From Pseudovirgaria hyperparasitica (taxonomy: Eukaryota; Ascomycota; Dothideomycetes; Acrospermales; Acrospermaceae), in the NCBI RefSeq assembly GCF_010093815.1, contig NW_022985563.1, positions 65,446 through 129,445 on the forward strand: DNA of 64,000 bases. The letters run 5' to 3'. This document shows, piece by piece, positions 10,214 to 23,251 of this stretch. Both the position numbers and the translations under genes were made by a program. Each line of letters starts with the position of its first letter. Position 1 is the stretch's first letter. The notes below the pieces were generated by a model. That model saw nothing but the letters and a program-made list of their open reading frames with translations, was not told the origin of the DNA and made no database searches.

Positions 10214-12123
10214 TCAGCAATAGCCGGTCAGCTTCGCTACGGCTGGGTCACCCAGACTTGCAGCGAATTCCTTGCCAGGATCTTCATCGTACCCTAGAAG
10301 ATCATCGATCTTCTCCTCTCTCTTGATGCTCCAAAACGCGTGCGCTCCAGCCACGAACCTATCCCCGATTGGTTTGAGTTCATTTTCACCGACAGCAGAA
10401 TAAGACATTCGGAAGTATTTCCAAGCATCCTGATCCTGGACCTCCGGTGTCGGTCCAAATATCGTACCTATCAAGCCAGACTTTAGAGAAAGAGAAAGAA
10501 AAGTGAGAGGGCAAAGAGGTATAAACTCACCTGGCCCGACCAGTACCAAGTAAGGCTTCGTAGTCCAAAAGATCCAAAGTGCACGCGCTAAACGTTTGTG
10601 GTCTACCGTTCTGGCAAGCGGGTGTGACTTGAAGTTGAATTTGACCCATGCGAACATGCCACCCATTGGCCTCGTGAAATGATAGATCTTTGTCGTCTCG
10701 ACAACAGACCACTCAGTACTCACCAAAGACCCGCGCCGTCCAGCTTTAACAATTGTCTTCCCTGCCTCGAGACGGTCACAGAGTATATTCATGCGACGTT
10801 CGTAGTTACCACGAAGCCCTTCGAGCCAGCGGACCCACCCTGTCATCTCCCATCCACTCCCGTCTTTGTTACCGCCACTACCATCACCCGATTTGTATGG
10901 ACCCATGACCATCTCTGCAATCATAGCCTGTACAAAACCAGACGGCTGTGCAGTGGTAGTTTCCGTAATTCTTGTTATGCGCTCTATCACCCTGGGCTGA
11001 GCCGTTATCCAGCCTAGTCTGCACCCAGGAGCAACAGTCTTGCTGAACGTATCCAGTCGTACGACTCTGCCTTCATAATCAAGGGACAAATACGAAGGTA
11101 CCAGCGAGTCTAAGAAGTCGAAACCAGAAGATTTTGCATTCGTGTCGTGGAAAGCGTCCTTTTTGCTCGCTGTTGGAAACTGAAGAAACCAGTACGGATC
11201 GTCTTCAATGAGGATGATGTCGTACTTGACGCAAAGCTCGTAAATTGCGCTTTTACGCTCTACACTCTGGACCCCACCCGTTGGATTTTGTCCAATCGTA
11301 ATTGTATACAAAAGATGGGGTCGTCTGCCTCTTGAATAATCCCAATTCTCTAATATATCTTCCAGTCCACCAGGACCATCTGATTTCATACCCTGTTCGT
11401 CGAGCTCCACGGTAATAACATTCATTCCTCTTGGCAGGACAGCCTGTATAGAAGTCATGTACACATACTTCTCCACTAAGATGCCTTCCCTGGCCGACAC
11501 AGGATCCCGGTCTGGGACCCATGTGTTGTTGAAGGCTTCTATGGTCTTTGAGTAACCATCCGTATTACCGCACGAGAGAACAATGTCTGGACCGCCCTTG
11601 TATGGCACGCTTGGATGCATGTGTTCAGTCGCGAACTGCTTTATCCACGCAGCGAGGGGTGCAAGGCCCGTAGCCTGTCCATATTGAAGCGCCGTCGTGA
11701 CATCTATTCTACTTGTAGGACTTGGAGCGCCGGAGTCTTTTGGGACAACAAGACGCGAGTTCGAAGGTCTCGTTATGCAGGCCTTTTGAAGCTGCGTTGC
11801 GATGTTCGCAGAAGGGTCGCCTACGGTGATTGGGTCACGGTGTGATGGTGTCCATCTGTTCTGTGGTGCAGTCCTCGCCTCAAGCGTATCGAACGGAAAA
11901 TAGTCGGGGCTTGGTAGTCCTACAGGCACCGTAATATCAGCCACCACTTCTTGAATGTTCCTTTCTTATCGTGACACGGCACCATACCTCCTGCGAGCTG
12001 GCCAATACCGGGGATGAGAAAGTACTTGTAGAATGCCTTGATATCAGAGGGTTTTCTCGACTTAGTCACTTCTGATAGGTGGTGAGATAGATCAACAGGG
12101 CAGGGCAACGAGTGGGTGACCAT
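10214..12123 (-). CDS. Aromatic/aminoadipate-type aminotransferase (class I/II, PLP)
   Basis: PLP-dependent transaminase related to yeast Aro8/Aro9 and 2-aminoadipate aminotransferases. Three exons: 12123-11988, 11919-10531 and 10467-10214, 592 aa. The first exon supplies the N-terminus (DLSHHLSEVTKSRKPSDIKA, FYKYFLIPGIGQLAGG) that joins to LPSPDYFPFDTLEA; without it the frame begins at a GTG inside intron 1. Other signatures are QYGQATGLAPL, NPTGG, EDDPYW, and FSKTVAPGCRLGWI with the PLP-binding lysine. Intron 2 (10468-10530) is 63 bp, a multiple of three, and has no stop, so retained transcripts would insert 21 residues after VGPG, where the family continues with TIFGPTPE. The intron has a normal donor GTGAGT and a TAG acceptor, so splicing is expected. 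Confidence 0.92.
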
Positions 12124-13377
12124 ATTGCCCAGTATAGGTGGGCCTTCAGAAATGGTAGTGTATATATCATATAGAAGGCTCTGTCCGGATGGCAGGCGGT
12201 GGTGGCCATGGGATCCTCAGCCTTTAATATCCATGGGCACTCTCGACAGCGTCATTGATTGATAAGACGGCAGCGGCTGCGGTAGCGGGATAGAGAATGA
12301 TGAGGGACTTCGTAATAGTACCGAGGCCGTTTCTAGTTCACGCCTTAGCAGGCAGTAAGAAGCTTATCTTATCTACAGTACTACAATACCTAGTATGTGG
12401 TCGTATAAACGGTAGAGGCACCTATAGTACTGTTGTAGCAATAGGCTCTGTTAAGTATTTGTCGATGGTAGTTCCGAGTGTGTCGTATCTTACGCTACAG
12501 CTCGGTTGGTAGTAGTAACATAAGCTGTTTTTGAGGGATATCTAGCAAGAGGGAACTCTAGGGCGACATATGGAGTTCCAATCTTCTCTGAACGAAGATA
12601 TATTTCCATAATCCGATCTGAATCTACTCGTTCTGCTGTACTACACCAAGACTGTCGCGTTCATTGTGCTAATCGTCGGGGAGAGATACCAAAATGATGT
12701 TGGCATCCGCTCTCATCGGTCCAGCCCATCAATCCAGCGAGGGCGACTTTCCAACCGCATAGGCTGGGTGGTTTCAGACCTCTCGTCTTTTGAGCAGCTC
12801 GCTGGCGCTAGATCCTGGTTAGATATACCGACCATAGGCAGCTTCGCGAGCACGTCTAGGTAATAGTAGTAGCGACCAGTATCTATGACCAGACGGAGTT
12901 TTGGCCAGATTGAGTAGCATAGATGCAGCGTGCATGGTTATGTTGTTGTGGTCACTGATGGCAAGATGCTACTGGGATCATAGACCGGGGTTCCACTGTC
13001 GTGTTTATTGTTTACTGTTTACTGTGTACTAAACACAGTGATTGGGTACTTAGGTAGAAGATTTGGCGTGCTCTCTAGCCGGACCCCCGGACCAGTCCTA
13101 GCCGGTACCGCCTCATGACGATGCAGGTCCAGGTCCAGGTCCTTGGAAATGCTGCATCTCTTGTTGCGTGTCTGCCCTACGCACTTCACAAGCCTCTCAC
13201 CTGTATAACTAACTATACCTTTTGTATTACTGCTTGCATGATCTGTATATCTGCATTCCTAGCATTGTACTGTTACTGCTCCTCTACATATCCGCACACT
13301 TCCGCTGTCGAGCATCGTTCCCAACCCATCCACACTCGCATGCGATCGTGGCTTTGAACACCTTTGAACCCGATCCC
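12124..13377. other. Divergent intergenic region (aminotransferase / LCCL protein)
   Basis: A 1.25-kb spacer between two genes transcribed away from each other. A TATA-like stretch lies near 12160-12175. A CAGGTC hexamer is repeated about three times at 13124-13142 and a TGTTTACT-like repeat lies near 13003-13030. No convincing coding frame is seen. Confidence 0.45.
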
Positions 13378-15363
13378 ATGGCGCACCGACTCGAGAACAC
13401 CAGCAATGAGCCTGCTCGTCCATCAGAGTACCGCGACGACGAAGCGAGCGTGTCAAGTGACACAATAACGCTCGACGACAGTGCTCTTATCGCACTCTCC
13501 GAAGCTTCCAATGACGAGTACTTTCGTGCATCACAGCCCCGATGGAAACGTTATGTCCCTCGTATCTCCTCCAGCTCGCGTTTGAGTCGCTACGTAAAGG
13601 CCGTGGACAAATGGATCAAAGGCCCTCAACCCCCAAGAAGATGGCACATTACCCCGTTCTTCCCGGCCGTACAAGAATTCCCCATTGTCTTACTAGAACG
13701 GTACTGCCCGAAGCGAAAACAAAAGGTCGCGGCCCTCATTCTTGCATATCTTGCCTGGTTTATCTGCTTTGCCTCTATCTTGAGGAAGTCTGCCTTTTCC
13801 GCGGATGTCCCGGGCTATGGATCGCCTGTCAACTATGGGTGCGAGGATAGGTTCTGGTAAGCTTTACAAAGTCTTTCGAATGGAAGTATCTAACTAAGAG
13901 CTAGGCGAGACTTTAATGGCTGTGGTCTCAATGGAGACCTATGTCGCCCTTTCGCGAATCGCACGATACCGTTCCGATGCCCGGCGAACTGCAAACGCGA
14001 GATAATAGCAAATGATCATGCGGTCGGAGATCAGGAAATCAACTATCAGTCTTTGGTCATTGGTGGTGCTGATGGTGATCAGAGTTTGGATCATGCACGC
14101 TATCGTGGGGACTCATTCATCTGCGGTGCGGGGATTCACTCAGGCTTTATTGGGGATGAGAAGGGTGGATGCGGCGCTCTTCGTTTGACCGGCGAGGCCA
14201 ACCACTTCCCGGCCTCCAAGAGAAAGGGAATATCGAGTGTTGGGTTTGATTCAGACTTTCCTCTATCCTTCACCTTTATCGATGGGTCGCAGGCCAAATG
14301 CGCAGACCTCAGGTGGCCGCTCCTAGGTGTATCTGTTATCTTTACGGTCATTATCTCCCTCTTCACGACGTCACCTGCCGTCTTCTTCTGGACCATGTTT
14401 ACCGGCATGTTCTTTCACACAGCACTTGTATCCGACCCTCCTACCCAACGCGACTATCACGCACTTATCAGCGTAACGCTCGAGCGCTTCCTCCCCGCCG
14501 CGTTTTGCGCATTTGTCATGTACAAATACTGCGCCAAACGGACGCTTACTGGCTTAACTGCCCAATTCGAGAAGACTATATTGTGGGTCGGCGGCTGCTG
14601 GGTCGGATCGTTGAACAACTACACATTTGACAAGATTCCCATCCAGCGCCTCACCCCGCACGATATCAAACAGCAACCCGGCGCCATTCCTGCGCTCCTT
14701 ATCGTAATTTTTAGCCTCCTCTTCATCGCCCTCGGCCAGGCTTGGGCACTACGAGTCGAGGGTCGTTTACCGCGCTACCTCGCCCTGTACGGCACATACG
14801 TCGCCGGCATCCTGATTATGGTGGCCATTCCCAGTATGAATGTCCGGATTCACCACTACATCCTCGGACTGCTCCTCATCGCCGGCACATCAATGCAGAC
14901 TCGGCCGTCGCTGCTCTATCAGGGAATACTGGTAGGGTTGTTCATCAACGGCGTTGCCCGCTGGGGCTTTGCATCGATCCTCGAGACACCATTCGCCCTG
15001 CGCGGCGACGCTAAGCTCGGCACCCTTCTCCCGCATATTCTGCCACCAATAATTCACGCCAACAAGGGCCTGTCGAGGCACGGCGTGAATCCGAACATCA
15101 CCTTTGAATGGAAGCGACCGCTCCCGGAGACGCCAGATCGCTGGGAGGGCGTTAGTGTGCTGGTCAACGACGTGGAGCGGTTTAGGGGCTACGAGGACAT
15201 GGGCGAGACGAGCTTTACGTGGGAACGCGAGGCGGACAAGCTGGACCTGCCGACGTACTTCCGATTCGGCTACCTGAGAGGTAGCGGCGTAGGCGACTAT
15301 TCGCGCGCAGGCGTATGGGGCAGCGATGGTGGCTGGACGGAGATGGAGGCTGGACCTAGCTAG
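13378..15363 (+). CDS. LCCL-domain multi-pass membrane protein
   Basis: Two exons, 13378-13856 and 13905-15363, with a 48-bp intron whose removal joins CEDRFW to RDFNGCGLNGDLC; 645 aa. The start is the ATG at 13378 (MAHRLENTS); the upstream frame lacks an ATG. A disordered N-terminus and a basic segment lead to a first membrane helix (about 120-137). A luminal LCCL domain (about 145-270) follows with its cysteines and the signatures FRCPANC, YRGDSFICGAGIHSGFI and GGCGALRL. The second half has about six further hydrophobic helices. Proteins of this architecture are common in filamentous ascomycetes; LCCL domains are thought to bind lipids or lipopolysaccharide. The exact role in fungi is not established. 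Confidence 0.92.
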
Positions 15364-18300
15364 TTGGGGCATGCGCAGCTTTTGTTTTTGTCGTCGGTTC
15401 TTGCGGAAGGCTCGGATTTGGATGTGGTGTGGGCGCCGTGAGATGCATTGGATATATACTCTGGCATAGGTGTAGTGTAGTACACGAATAGTAGACGGAC
15501 AAACGAGCTTGTGCTATAGCGTCTAAAGCTAGAATTCAAATGTTGAGAACAGTGTCAACGTCAACGATAGCAGTATACAACTATCCCCAATCTAACCTGC
15601 CTGTCTGCCCAGCGGTGATCATGCTACGTAACAAATATCGAATTATGCAAAATACTATGTGTTGGCGTACCATCCATTCATGATACAGCTTCAAGAGTCC
15701 AGCTTGGGGACCGACACGCCGCTATCGTTATATCGACCCAGGCCGCGCACGACGGTCATGTATATATATATAATCATTCTACATCGTCTGCAACACTGTA
15801 TATACGCATGTATATACACATACACTAATAATCCATCCACACAATGCGGCGATTTCCCTTTCGATTGGTATATCATCACACGGCGTGGGACACATATGGG
15901 GAGCACGGCGGAGCAGTCAGTGAGAGATATTTTGGGTGTCTGGACTCGTCGCCTGAGGCGGACCACGTGAGATGGATGCATAATGGCTGTTTTGAGGGGT
16001 TACTAGTAACTATGGTAATGCATTGGATGCATGTATTGAGTCTGGTATGCGGATGGAGGCTGGCGTTTTGCCTTGGGAGGGCTAGCTTTTACTGTTGTTT
16101 CGTGAGGGCAGGATGCTATTTCGTGAGTCGGTCGGTCAGGCGGATGGTGGCTGCTGGTTGGTGGTGTGGGCTGGCATGCTGGCTGGCTGGTAACGATGGT
16201 AGTGGACCAGGAGATCTCAGTACGTAGCGTAGCTTACGGCGGGTATGAGGTTGTTCGTCCTAGGCGCGCTCGAGGAGGAGAGGAGAGGAGAGGGCACCGA
16301 GGCAAACGCATGCATGCATACATGGGACGGAGAGCCGTTGAGCATCTGTGGCGTGCATGAAGGTGGTATGGTATGTGTGGGATAGATGCGACGGAGATGC
16401 GGACGACGATAAACTTCTTATGGTGAAGGCTGCTACCGTTTCACTTGGTCGAGTGGCTTTCACAGTCCCTTTATTAGCCGGACCACGTGCTCGAAGGTTC
16501 GGATGGAGAGACAAGCATGTTGATGTGTGACTTGCTGCTATCGATAGCAAGCCGCAACCTTATCGTACCGAGAAAGCGCCCTCTCTCTCTCTAATTAAGC
16601 CTCAAGGTATATATAATTATAATCCTGGGCCTGTATATAGCACAGGATGCCTCGATCAGTGGGACAACGATGGCCAGTGAGTGGCCAGTGAGTGGCCAGG
16701 GTAGTATGATAAAAGTGTCTCATATGATACGAGGGAAATAGAAGGGTGCACAGCTCCATGCGCGGCTCGGTAAATGCAACCCTTTCAAAGGAGCATGCGC
16801 CTGTGCGTTTGAGAAGCGAAACAAATCATGTACGTATGAACACGCGTCAGGACTCTCTCTCTCTCTCTTCCGTACAAAAATCTTGTGCAAAGATCACGGT
16901 GTCATTCAACAGACTCAAATCGCAGCGCGGCAAAGGGGGCGACTCTATGGGATTCCCTTTTTTGCATTGCTCCGGACACTCGGAAAGATCGGAGGATAAG
17001 TCGACACGCTTCTGCTGATCATCATCTTGTCAGGTCGAATACCAATTGAGCGATGAGGTCTTCCATTATCTATCCTACCGTTAGTCCTGCGATGATCTAC
17101 TCCATGACTAAAACTTTTATATTGTGTGATATAACCCCCAAGTCCCAAGTGTCTATCTACACCAGAGCTGGTGAGCAATTGATGGTGGCTACGTGCTGTG
17201 TCTGGGATCTGCATGGAACGTATTAAGTACCGCACAGTGAATCCATAAAGCTCGTGGCAGGCAACGGACATCCGTGACAGAAAGGGGAACGGAGTAGATT
17301 GGAGAAGAGTAAGGAGGACTTGGGGGAGGATAGTTAGCTAAGGGGTTAACAGTTGCCCACGACGGCGACGTCATTACTCCACTCGGAAAGCATGATCGTC
17401 AGCGGCATCGTCATCGTCTTCTCCATCCTCTCGCCTTCATCGTCTTCTTCAGCCTTCAGCCCTGAGGTAAAAGGGGGGAGGGGGCTCGATGCTGGGTGCT
17501 GTGTGAACGGCGGACGATATACACGACTTTCGTCCTATCTTGCTCCGCAGATGTGCATGTGCATCTTCAGCGAGTCGAAGACGTAGGTGAATCACAAGGC
17601 TTTTGATTGCACAGAACCATGCAGGATAGGCACAGACAGGATATGCATGCGTCGCGTGTTATAGATGAAGAGAGATGTCGGACGGTTTTTCCCTCAAACA
17701 CAAGCACAAGGAGGGGGGGAGGGGGTAAAGGTAAGTATACAGCCTGAGCATTGTCGAGCTTGTGCCTGAGGCTGGTCATGCTTAAGGCCATATGCGCGCG
17801 CTGATTGGCTGTTGCGCTGACCACCCCCTAGTTTCCACGGTTTCATGATTTCATACCAGCCCTAACACTGACTCCCTTCAATTCCACGCCGGCACCATTC
17901 ACTGTTAGTCTGTTCGTCTTCGAAGAGGTACTATGTACTTAGTCGCCCATCACAATCATTCCGAATCATCCCCCCGCGTACGTCGCAGGTTTCACGACGT
18001 CTTAGTGAGCCCATCTCCATCTTGTTTCCCTTCTTTCCCACAACCTTTTTCTGGCCACTCTTTTGATTTTTTTTTGCATCTCCCAGCTTTCACCTCTATC
18101 ACCCGCAGTCGTTCATTCTTTCTTCCATTCACTCGTTTCAGTCCCGAGCTCACACTCCTTCTGCCATCTCTCGTTCACATATACCCGGTTGACGCGCGAG
18201 TTCCGTCTACCATCCCGTCGTGTGCATTTCGGAAATTGTTCTGAATGCAATAAGCCTCTGGAGGTCTCTTCCGTATCCTCACTTCCACGGCATACAGTTC

Positions 18301-18404
18301 GCCTGGTGCTCTTTCTTAGGTTGAGGGAATTCACTCTCGCAAACCAAAGAAAACCACTCGCATCTCTTATCCTCATCCAAAGACTTTTCTGCAGGATATC
18401 AGTC
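15364..18404. other. 3-kb low-complexity intergenic region
   Basis: Between the LCCL and DUF1996 genes. It holds CT microsatellites (about 16578-16592 and 16853-16868), three copies of an 11-bp unit containing GGCCAGTGAG (about 16671-16702), and a strongly pyrimidine-rich leader at about 17985-18240 just before the DUF1996 gene. Open frames on both strands are short and show no motif. No gene is called. Confidence 0.45.
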
Positions 18405-20009
18405 ATGTCGAGCTCCATCCTTCTCAAGGGTGCGGCATTGCTGGCGCTCGTCGCCCAGGCGTCTGCATTCTGGCGCATGGAGTGCCATTCACCCATTGGT
18501 CTCGCCCGTATCGATCCGCTTGTTGAACCTGGTGAGGTCTCAACTCACGCCCATACAATCCATGGCGGCAAGAGTATGTTGTCCGAAGCAAGTGCGATAT
18601 GATCTTACTGACCCTGGGCAGACTTTGGCTTCACCACCAACACCGACCAGCTCATGGCGTCAGAGTGTACCTCATGCCGTGTGCTTCAGGACAAATCAGT
18701 GTACTGGTAAGCCGCTGCCACTTGACGTGGTATCAACATCAACTAACCGCCTCTTCTCAGGACTCCCAGCCTGCACTTCATCTTCAAGAACGGCAGCTCC
18801 ACCGTCGTCCCACAGGTTGGCGGAATGCTAGCGTATGTCAACTTCTTGTCGTGACTCCTCTTCGGCACCTGACTCTGACCTAGATACTACCTTCTCTATG
18901 GCGAAAATGTGAAAGCTTTCCCCAAGGACTTCAAGATGCTTGCGGGCGACACCCGCCAGCGTAACTTTACGTGGCCTGAGCCCGATCCACCGAAGCCATG
19001 GTCTGGCGATCAAGCTAGCCAGTTTGCCTTATCACAAAAGGCTATCGGGTTCAACTGCCTCGACTACTCTCATAATCCGGAGTCTACGCTGTACCGCCAC
19101 CGTATGCCTGAGAAGGAGTATCTTGACGCGCACTGTAAGGACGGTATCCGCATTGAACTGATGTTTCCATCGTGCTGGAATGGAAAAGACACGGACTCGG
19201 CAAATCACAAGGACCACATGGCTTACCCCAGCCTGACCATTGATGGAGACTGCCCGAAAGGTTTTGAACAGCGTGTCCCTTCACTCCTCTACGAAACCAT
19301 CTGGAACACGTATGCATTCAAGGACCAAGAAGGCGAGTTTGCGCTTGCCAACGGCGACACGACTGGCTGTGGCTACCATGGAGACTTTATTACTGGGTGG
19401 GATGTCGGGTTCCTTCAGAATGCAGTCAATACTTGCACCAACCTGTCCGGAAATATCGGGGACTGCCCCATCTTCACGCTACAGAGCGAGACGGAGGCAG
19501 CGAAATGCAAGATGGACATGCCCAAGATGCTGAATGACGATGACTGCAAGGGACCGCGTCAGGGTCTTCCCGGTAACGTGGCCGTCCAGGCAGGACCGGA
19601 GTATGCTACGATGAACTCTGGCAACAAGCCAGTATCGCTATACACGCCTCCAGCCATCAACACCAAGGCACCAGTCCCAAGCTTCCAGCAGGCTACCACT
19701 GCTCTTACAGACGCGTATGGCGGTGGAATCAGCGTTGCCGCGGTCAACCACGCCGTGTCGAATCCAGTACCGAGTCCGGTAGTCACGCCTGCTCCAGTTG
19801 CTCCAGTTGCTCCAGTAGGTCCAGTAGGTGGCGCCGGAGCACCGAGAATCTTGTCAACGTCTACGTACACTAGCGCCGCAGCGGTGTATGAGATTGTGTA
19901 CGAAGAGGTGGACATTACAGTGACGGCAAACGCGCCAGCGCCAAGTGCGCCAAAGCACGTGGCTCCCCGTCACAATCACAATCACCATCGCCGTGACGGA
20001 CACTTCTAG
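18405..20009 (+). CDS. DUF1996 secreted protein
   Basis: Four exons (18405-18573, 18622-18706, 18761-18832, 18884-20009), introns of 48, 54 and 51 bp, 483 aa. An N-terminal signal peptide (LLKGAALLALVAQASA) runs directly into the DUF1996 domain, which begins FWRMECHSPIGLARIDPLVE. Typical blocks follow: STHAHTIHGGKNFGF, CTSCRVLQDKSVYW, VPQVGGMLAYYLLYG, GDTRQRNFTWPEPDPP, LMFPSCWNGKDTDSANHK and TTGCGYHGDFITGWD. The C-terminal 130 residues are a low-complexity Pro/Val/Ala linker ending in a His/Asn/Arg-rich tail. The family is abundant in fungi, is predicted extracellular or wall-associated, and has no proven activity. The long pyrimidine-rich leader suggests strong expression. Confidence 0.93.
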
Positions 20010-21829
20010 GTACGACATGGGGGTTGTAGGGTAGCAGGTTTTGATATGTTGCTGCATCAGCATGCATGGTGGCGTTTTGTTCTTCTCTTCCTTGTATGTA
20101 TGAGATTTCGTCTTTTTTTCCCTAGTCTCTTCTTTTCTGGCATATCAGTAGTGCGGCGCAGGCTCAGCTGTTCTTACCGAATCGGGAATGCCGCCTGTAG
20201 GGTAGTACATACTGAGGTACGTACGTACATATGTGGTTGACACATGGACGCTGTAGATACAGATACTTGCGGTGTGACAGATAGATTGGCAAGCCAGGCG
20301 CATGGCACGTCGAATAGGCAGGAAGACAATGGAAATCCAAATGCAAGCTTGAACGTGAGTGCAGGCAACAAGTGACAGACATGCCAATTGCAGCCTCTGT
20401 GTCCGAGTCCGTGTCGGTGGTGGTGTAGGAGCAGGCGAAAGGCGGAGAAGGAGGAGAACAGAGATGAAACTTGTTAGTGGTAATTATGTAGCAAAAGACG
20501 TCGAGGATAGCACAAGGGGGGTATAAGAAGGTATATATAATAGTAGAATATGTGATGGATGCGGCGCAAGACACGAGTCCAGGAGAAGATAATAGTGATA
20601 CTGTAATTAGCCTCTCTTGTACTGTAATCGATTGCTACGCCTAATTATTATTACTACTGACTGTCTGGACTGAGGTGGGCTGACTGGACCAGGACTTTTG
20701 GGGGGAAGTTTGGGGGGAATGTTGGCGGGCTTGGTGGGCGGGTCGGGACGGCTAATCAGTCAGCTGTGGGCTGGGGGGTTCTGGATTCTGGGCTGCTGCT
20801 TGCCGCTCAGTCCGCTTTCAGGTAGGGAGTCACTCACTGGCCGCCTACATCTAGCTGACTACCTGCCTACATTTAGCTGATTACCTGCCCAACTACGTGC
20901 CTAACTACGTGCCTAACTACGTGCCTAACTACCTGCCCACACATCTACCCGCTAACTACTGACTGCAGCTGGCTCCCGGGCTCCTGAGCTCCCTGCCGGC
21001 TGCTGCCCTCCCCACTATCCGGCTGCGCCAGTGCCAACTACCCGCTAATTTACGCATTGCCTGCTGCCCGCTGGCTTCCTGGCTGACTTCCTTCGTACTT
21101 GACTGCTGACTGCTGACTGCTGACTGCTGACTACTAACTTACTACCACCACCCGCAGAATCACATGCCCTCGGCTGTTGCATCTCTCTCCCACTATTAAT
21201 TAATTCCCTCCCTGATCAGCCAAAAAGCCGCAGCCACAGGTAGTAATTAGTAGTTAGCAGTAGTGCTACATATAGTAAATAAGCTACAGTATAAACCTAT
21301 CTACTACCTACCAAGGTACTGAGGCACCTCTAGTATTACTAAGTAAGTAATAGCCTTGGAACACACCCACTTACGCTTTACCTAGGTAGAGAAGCTACCT
21401 AGCTATCAATTTAATTGACTAGTAATGCAGGCTTAGCCATGCCTGCAATCCCTTCATGCTGTACCCCAGACTCCCTACCTGCATCAATCATCTTCAATCT
21501 TCCTCTCTAATTACCATTTGACCCTCCTCCTCCACTTCCACTCTTGCTTTTTTGCCCACCTGTTCTCTCTATCTCTCTCTCTCGTCAACGCCCTTCCCCC
21601 GAGCCCTCTGCTCTCCCTCGTGCCGGCCCGTTCCTCCGAGAGAGTGAGCTACGAATTGATGTCGCCGTCTTGCAAGAGCTGGGGAAGCAAGGATACCTCA
21701 TCCTAAGCTTGCGTCTGACACGCACGTCGTCGTACTGCAGTGTGCTGTGCTCCTGAACCGAACCTCAGCCGCCCACGCCACCCGCTGCTCCTCCTATACA
21801 TAATACCTACCTACCTACCTACCTACACA
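20010..21829. repeat. Low-complexity spacer with tandem repeats
   Basis: There is no gene here. It contains a 12-bp unit AACTACGTGCCT repeated about 3.5 times at 20891-20938, a 7-bp GACTGCT repeat (about five copies) at 21100-21135, and a TA-rich patch at about 21240-21425. A run of CTAC tetranucleotides lies at about 21805-21826, just before the acyltransferase start codon. Pyrimidine-rich sequence from about 21490 on is probably the 5' leader of that gene. Confidence 0.5.
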
Positions 21830-23251
21830 ATGGCAGTCGCCGGCTTGCTTCAATCCCTGCAGCCGTCTTTCATGTCATGGAGAAAGGCCTCAGCGTCCCC
21901 GCCGCTCAGGAAGACTGCCTACCTGGATGGTCTGCGTGGTTTCGCTGCTTTTTTGGTCTACATCATGCATCATGAGCTCTGGGCACATAGCGCAACTCAG
22001 ACTGCCAGCATCATCGAGTTTGGCTGGGGCTACGACGACAAATATGCCCTCGTCTCCTTTCCTTGGATCCGCCAGTTCTTCTCTGGCGGTCACTCTGCCG
22101 TCGCGTGTTTCTACGTCATCTCTGGCTACGTCTTGACGTACAAGCCACTACAACTCATCTTGTCTGGCAACGTCGAGAAGCTTGCCGACAACGTCGCTTC
22201 TGCCATCTTTCGGAGATGGCTGCGACTATATCTTCCCATCGTCGGTGTATCGCTTGTCTACGTCTTCACTATCCACATCTTTCATCTCGAGGGCAATGGC
22301 CACCACATGTTTGAGACATACTGGGAACAGCTGCTCGATCTTTACAGGGAGTTCATGGCATGGAGTTATGCTTTCCAGTCAAAAGGCTTCGTCATCTTAT
22401 GGCTGACCTATAATCCCCATACATGGAGCATTACTTACGAGATGAAGGGCTCGCTAGTCATATACATGACCGCGCTGTGTACTGCGCGCTTCCCCCGTAC
22501 TCGTCGATGGACACTGTATGCCATCCTGATCTTTTACTTTATGGTCCTCACAGATGGCTGGTATATCGCCATCTTCGTGACCGGCATGTGGCTTGCTGAA
22601 CTCGACATGCATCTCGAGGCCGGCACACTTGAACCTCCCCCCTTCCTCACCGAGAATAGCACCACCCTGTTCTACGGCCTCTTCATATCTGCCATCTTCC
22701 TCAACGGCATACCCAATGGTGCCGACAACGAGATGCTTGGTCGTTCCTTTGGCTGGGGCTTTCTACGCCATCTCCACCCGCCAATGGAAGACCCAAAGTG
22801 GTTCTACCTCCTATTCTCTGCTCCCGCTCTAGTCGCATGTATCCCACGTATCTGGTGGCTCCGATCCTTCTTCGATTCCCGCTTCTGCCAGTATCTCGGC
22901 CGCATCTCCTACTCCTTGTACCTCATCCACGGTTACATTCTCAGTCTCTTTGGTGCACGCATATATGCCGCCGTCGGATTCTGTCGAGAGGGTGTAGACG
23001 ATAAAAACTTTCCATGGTGGTGCAACCGAACTCCCTTGCCACAGTGGGGCATCATGGGTTTGGAACTGAACTTTCTAGTTGCTCAATTGATCCTCTTGCC
23101 AGTCACGTTCTGGTTAAGTGAGATTGTGACCAAACTCATCGACGAGCCAAGCGTGAAATTCGCCCAGAACACGTGGCGCTGGTTCCTCGAAGAAGACTCA
23201 AAGCCAGATGCTAAGCCTGCCTCGCTACCAATGTCGACTTTGCCACCGTAG
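21830..23251 (+). CDS. Acyltransferase-3 family membrane protein
   Basis: Single exon, ATG at 21830, 473 aa. The family transfers acyl groups to carbohydrates, lipids or small molecules using a multi-helix membrane domain. The N-terminal signature YLDGLRGFAAFLVYIMHH (about 32-49) contains the conserved arginine and histidine, followed by the helix with FFSGGHSAVACFYVISGYVL. About nine to ten further hydrophobic helices follow, and the domain ends with GRISYSLYLIHGYIL and a last helix at about 430-450. Length is normal for fungal members. Substrate is unknown. The leader directly before the ATG is a CTAC repeat. It stands alone, with no biosynthetic cluster around it. Confidence 0.92.
   Translation: MAVAGLLQSLQPSFMSWRKASASPPLRKTAYLDGLRGFAAFLVYIMHHELWAHSATQTASIIEFGWGYDDKYALVSFPWIRQFFSGGHSAVACFYVISGYVLTYKPLQLILSGNVEKLADNVASAIFRRWLRLYLPIVGVSLVYVFTIHIFHLEGNGHHMFETYWEQLLDLYREFMAWSYAFQSKGFVILWLTYNPHTWSITYEMKGSLVIYMTALCTARFPRTRRWTLYAILIFYFMVLTDGWYIAIFVTGMWLAELDMHLEAGTLEPPPFLTENSTTLFYGLFISAIFLNGIPNGADNEMLGRSFGWGFLRHLHPPMEDPKWFYLLFSAPALVACIPRIWWLRSFFDSRFCQYLGRISYSLYLIHGYILSLFGARIYAAVGFCREGVDDKNFPWWCNRTPLPQWGIMGLELNFLVAQLILLPVTFWLSEIVTKLIDEPSVKFAQNTWRWFLEEDSKPDAKPASLPMSTLPP

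Noticed and set aside
21240-21425. TA-rich patch as a second MITE
   Set aside because: Short complementary words (CCAAGG/CCTTGG) occur, but no clear terminal repeats or target duplication could be found.
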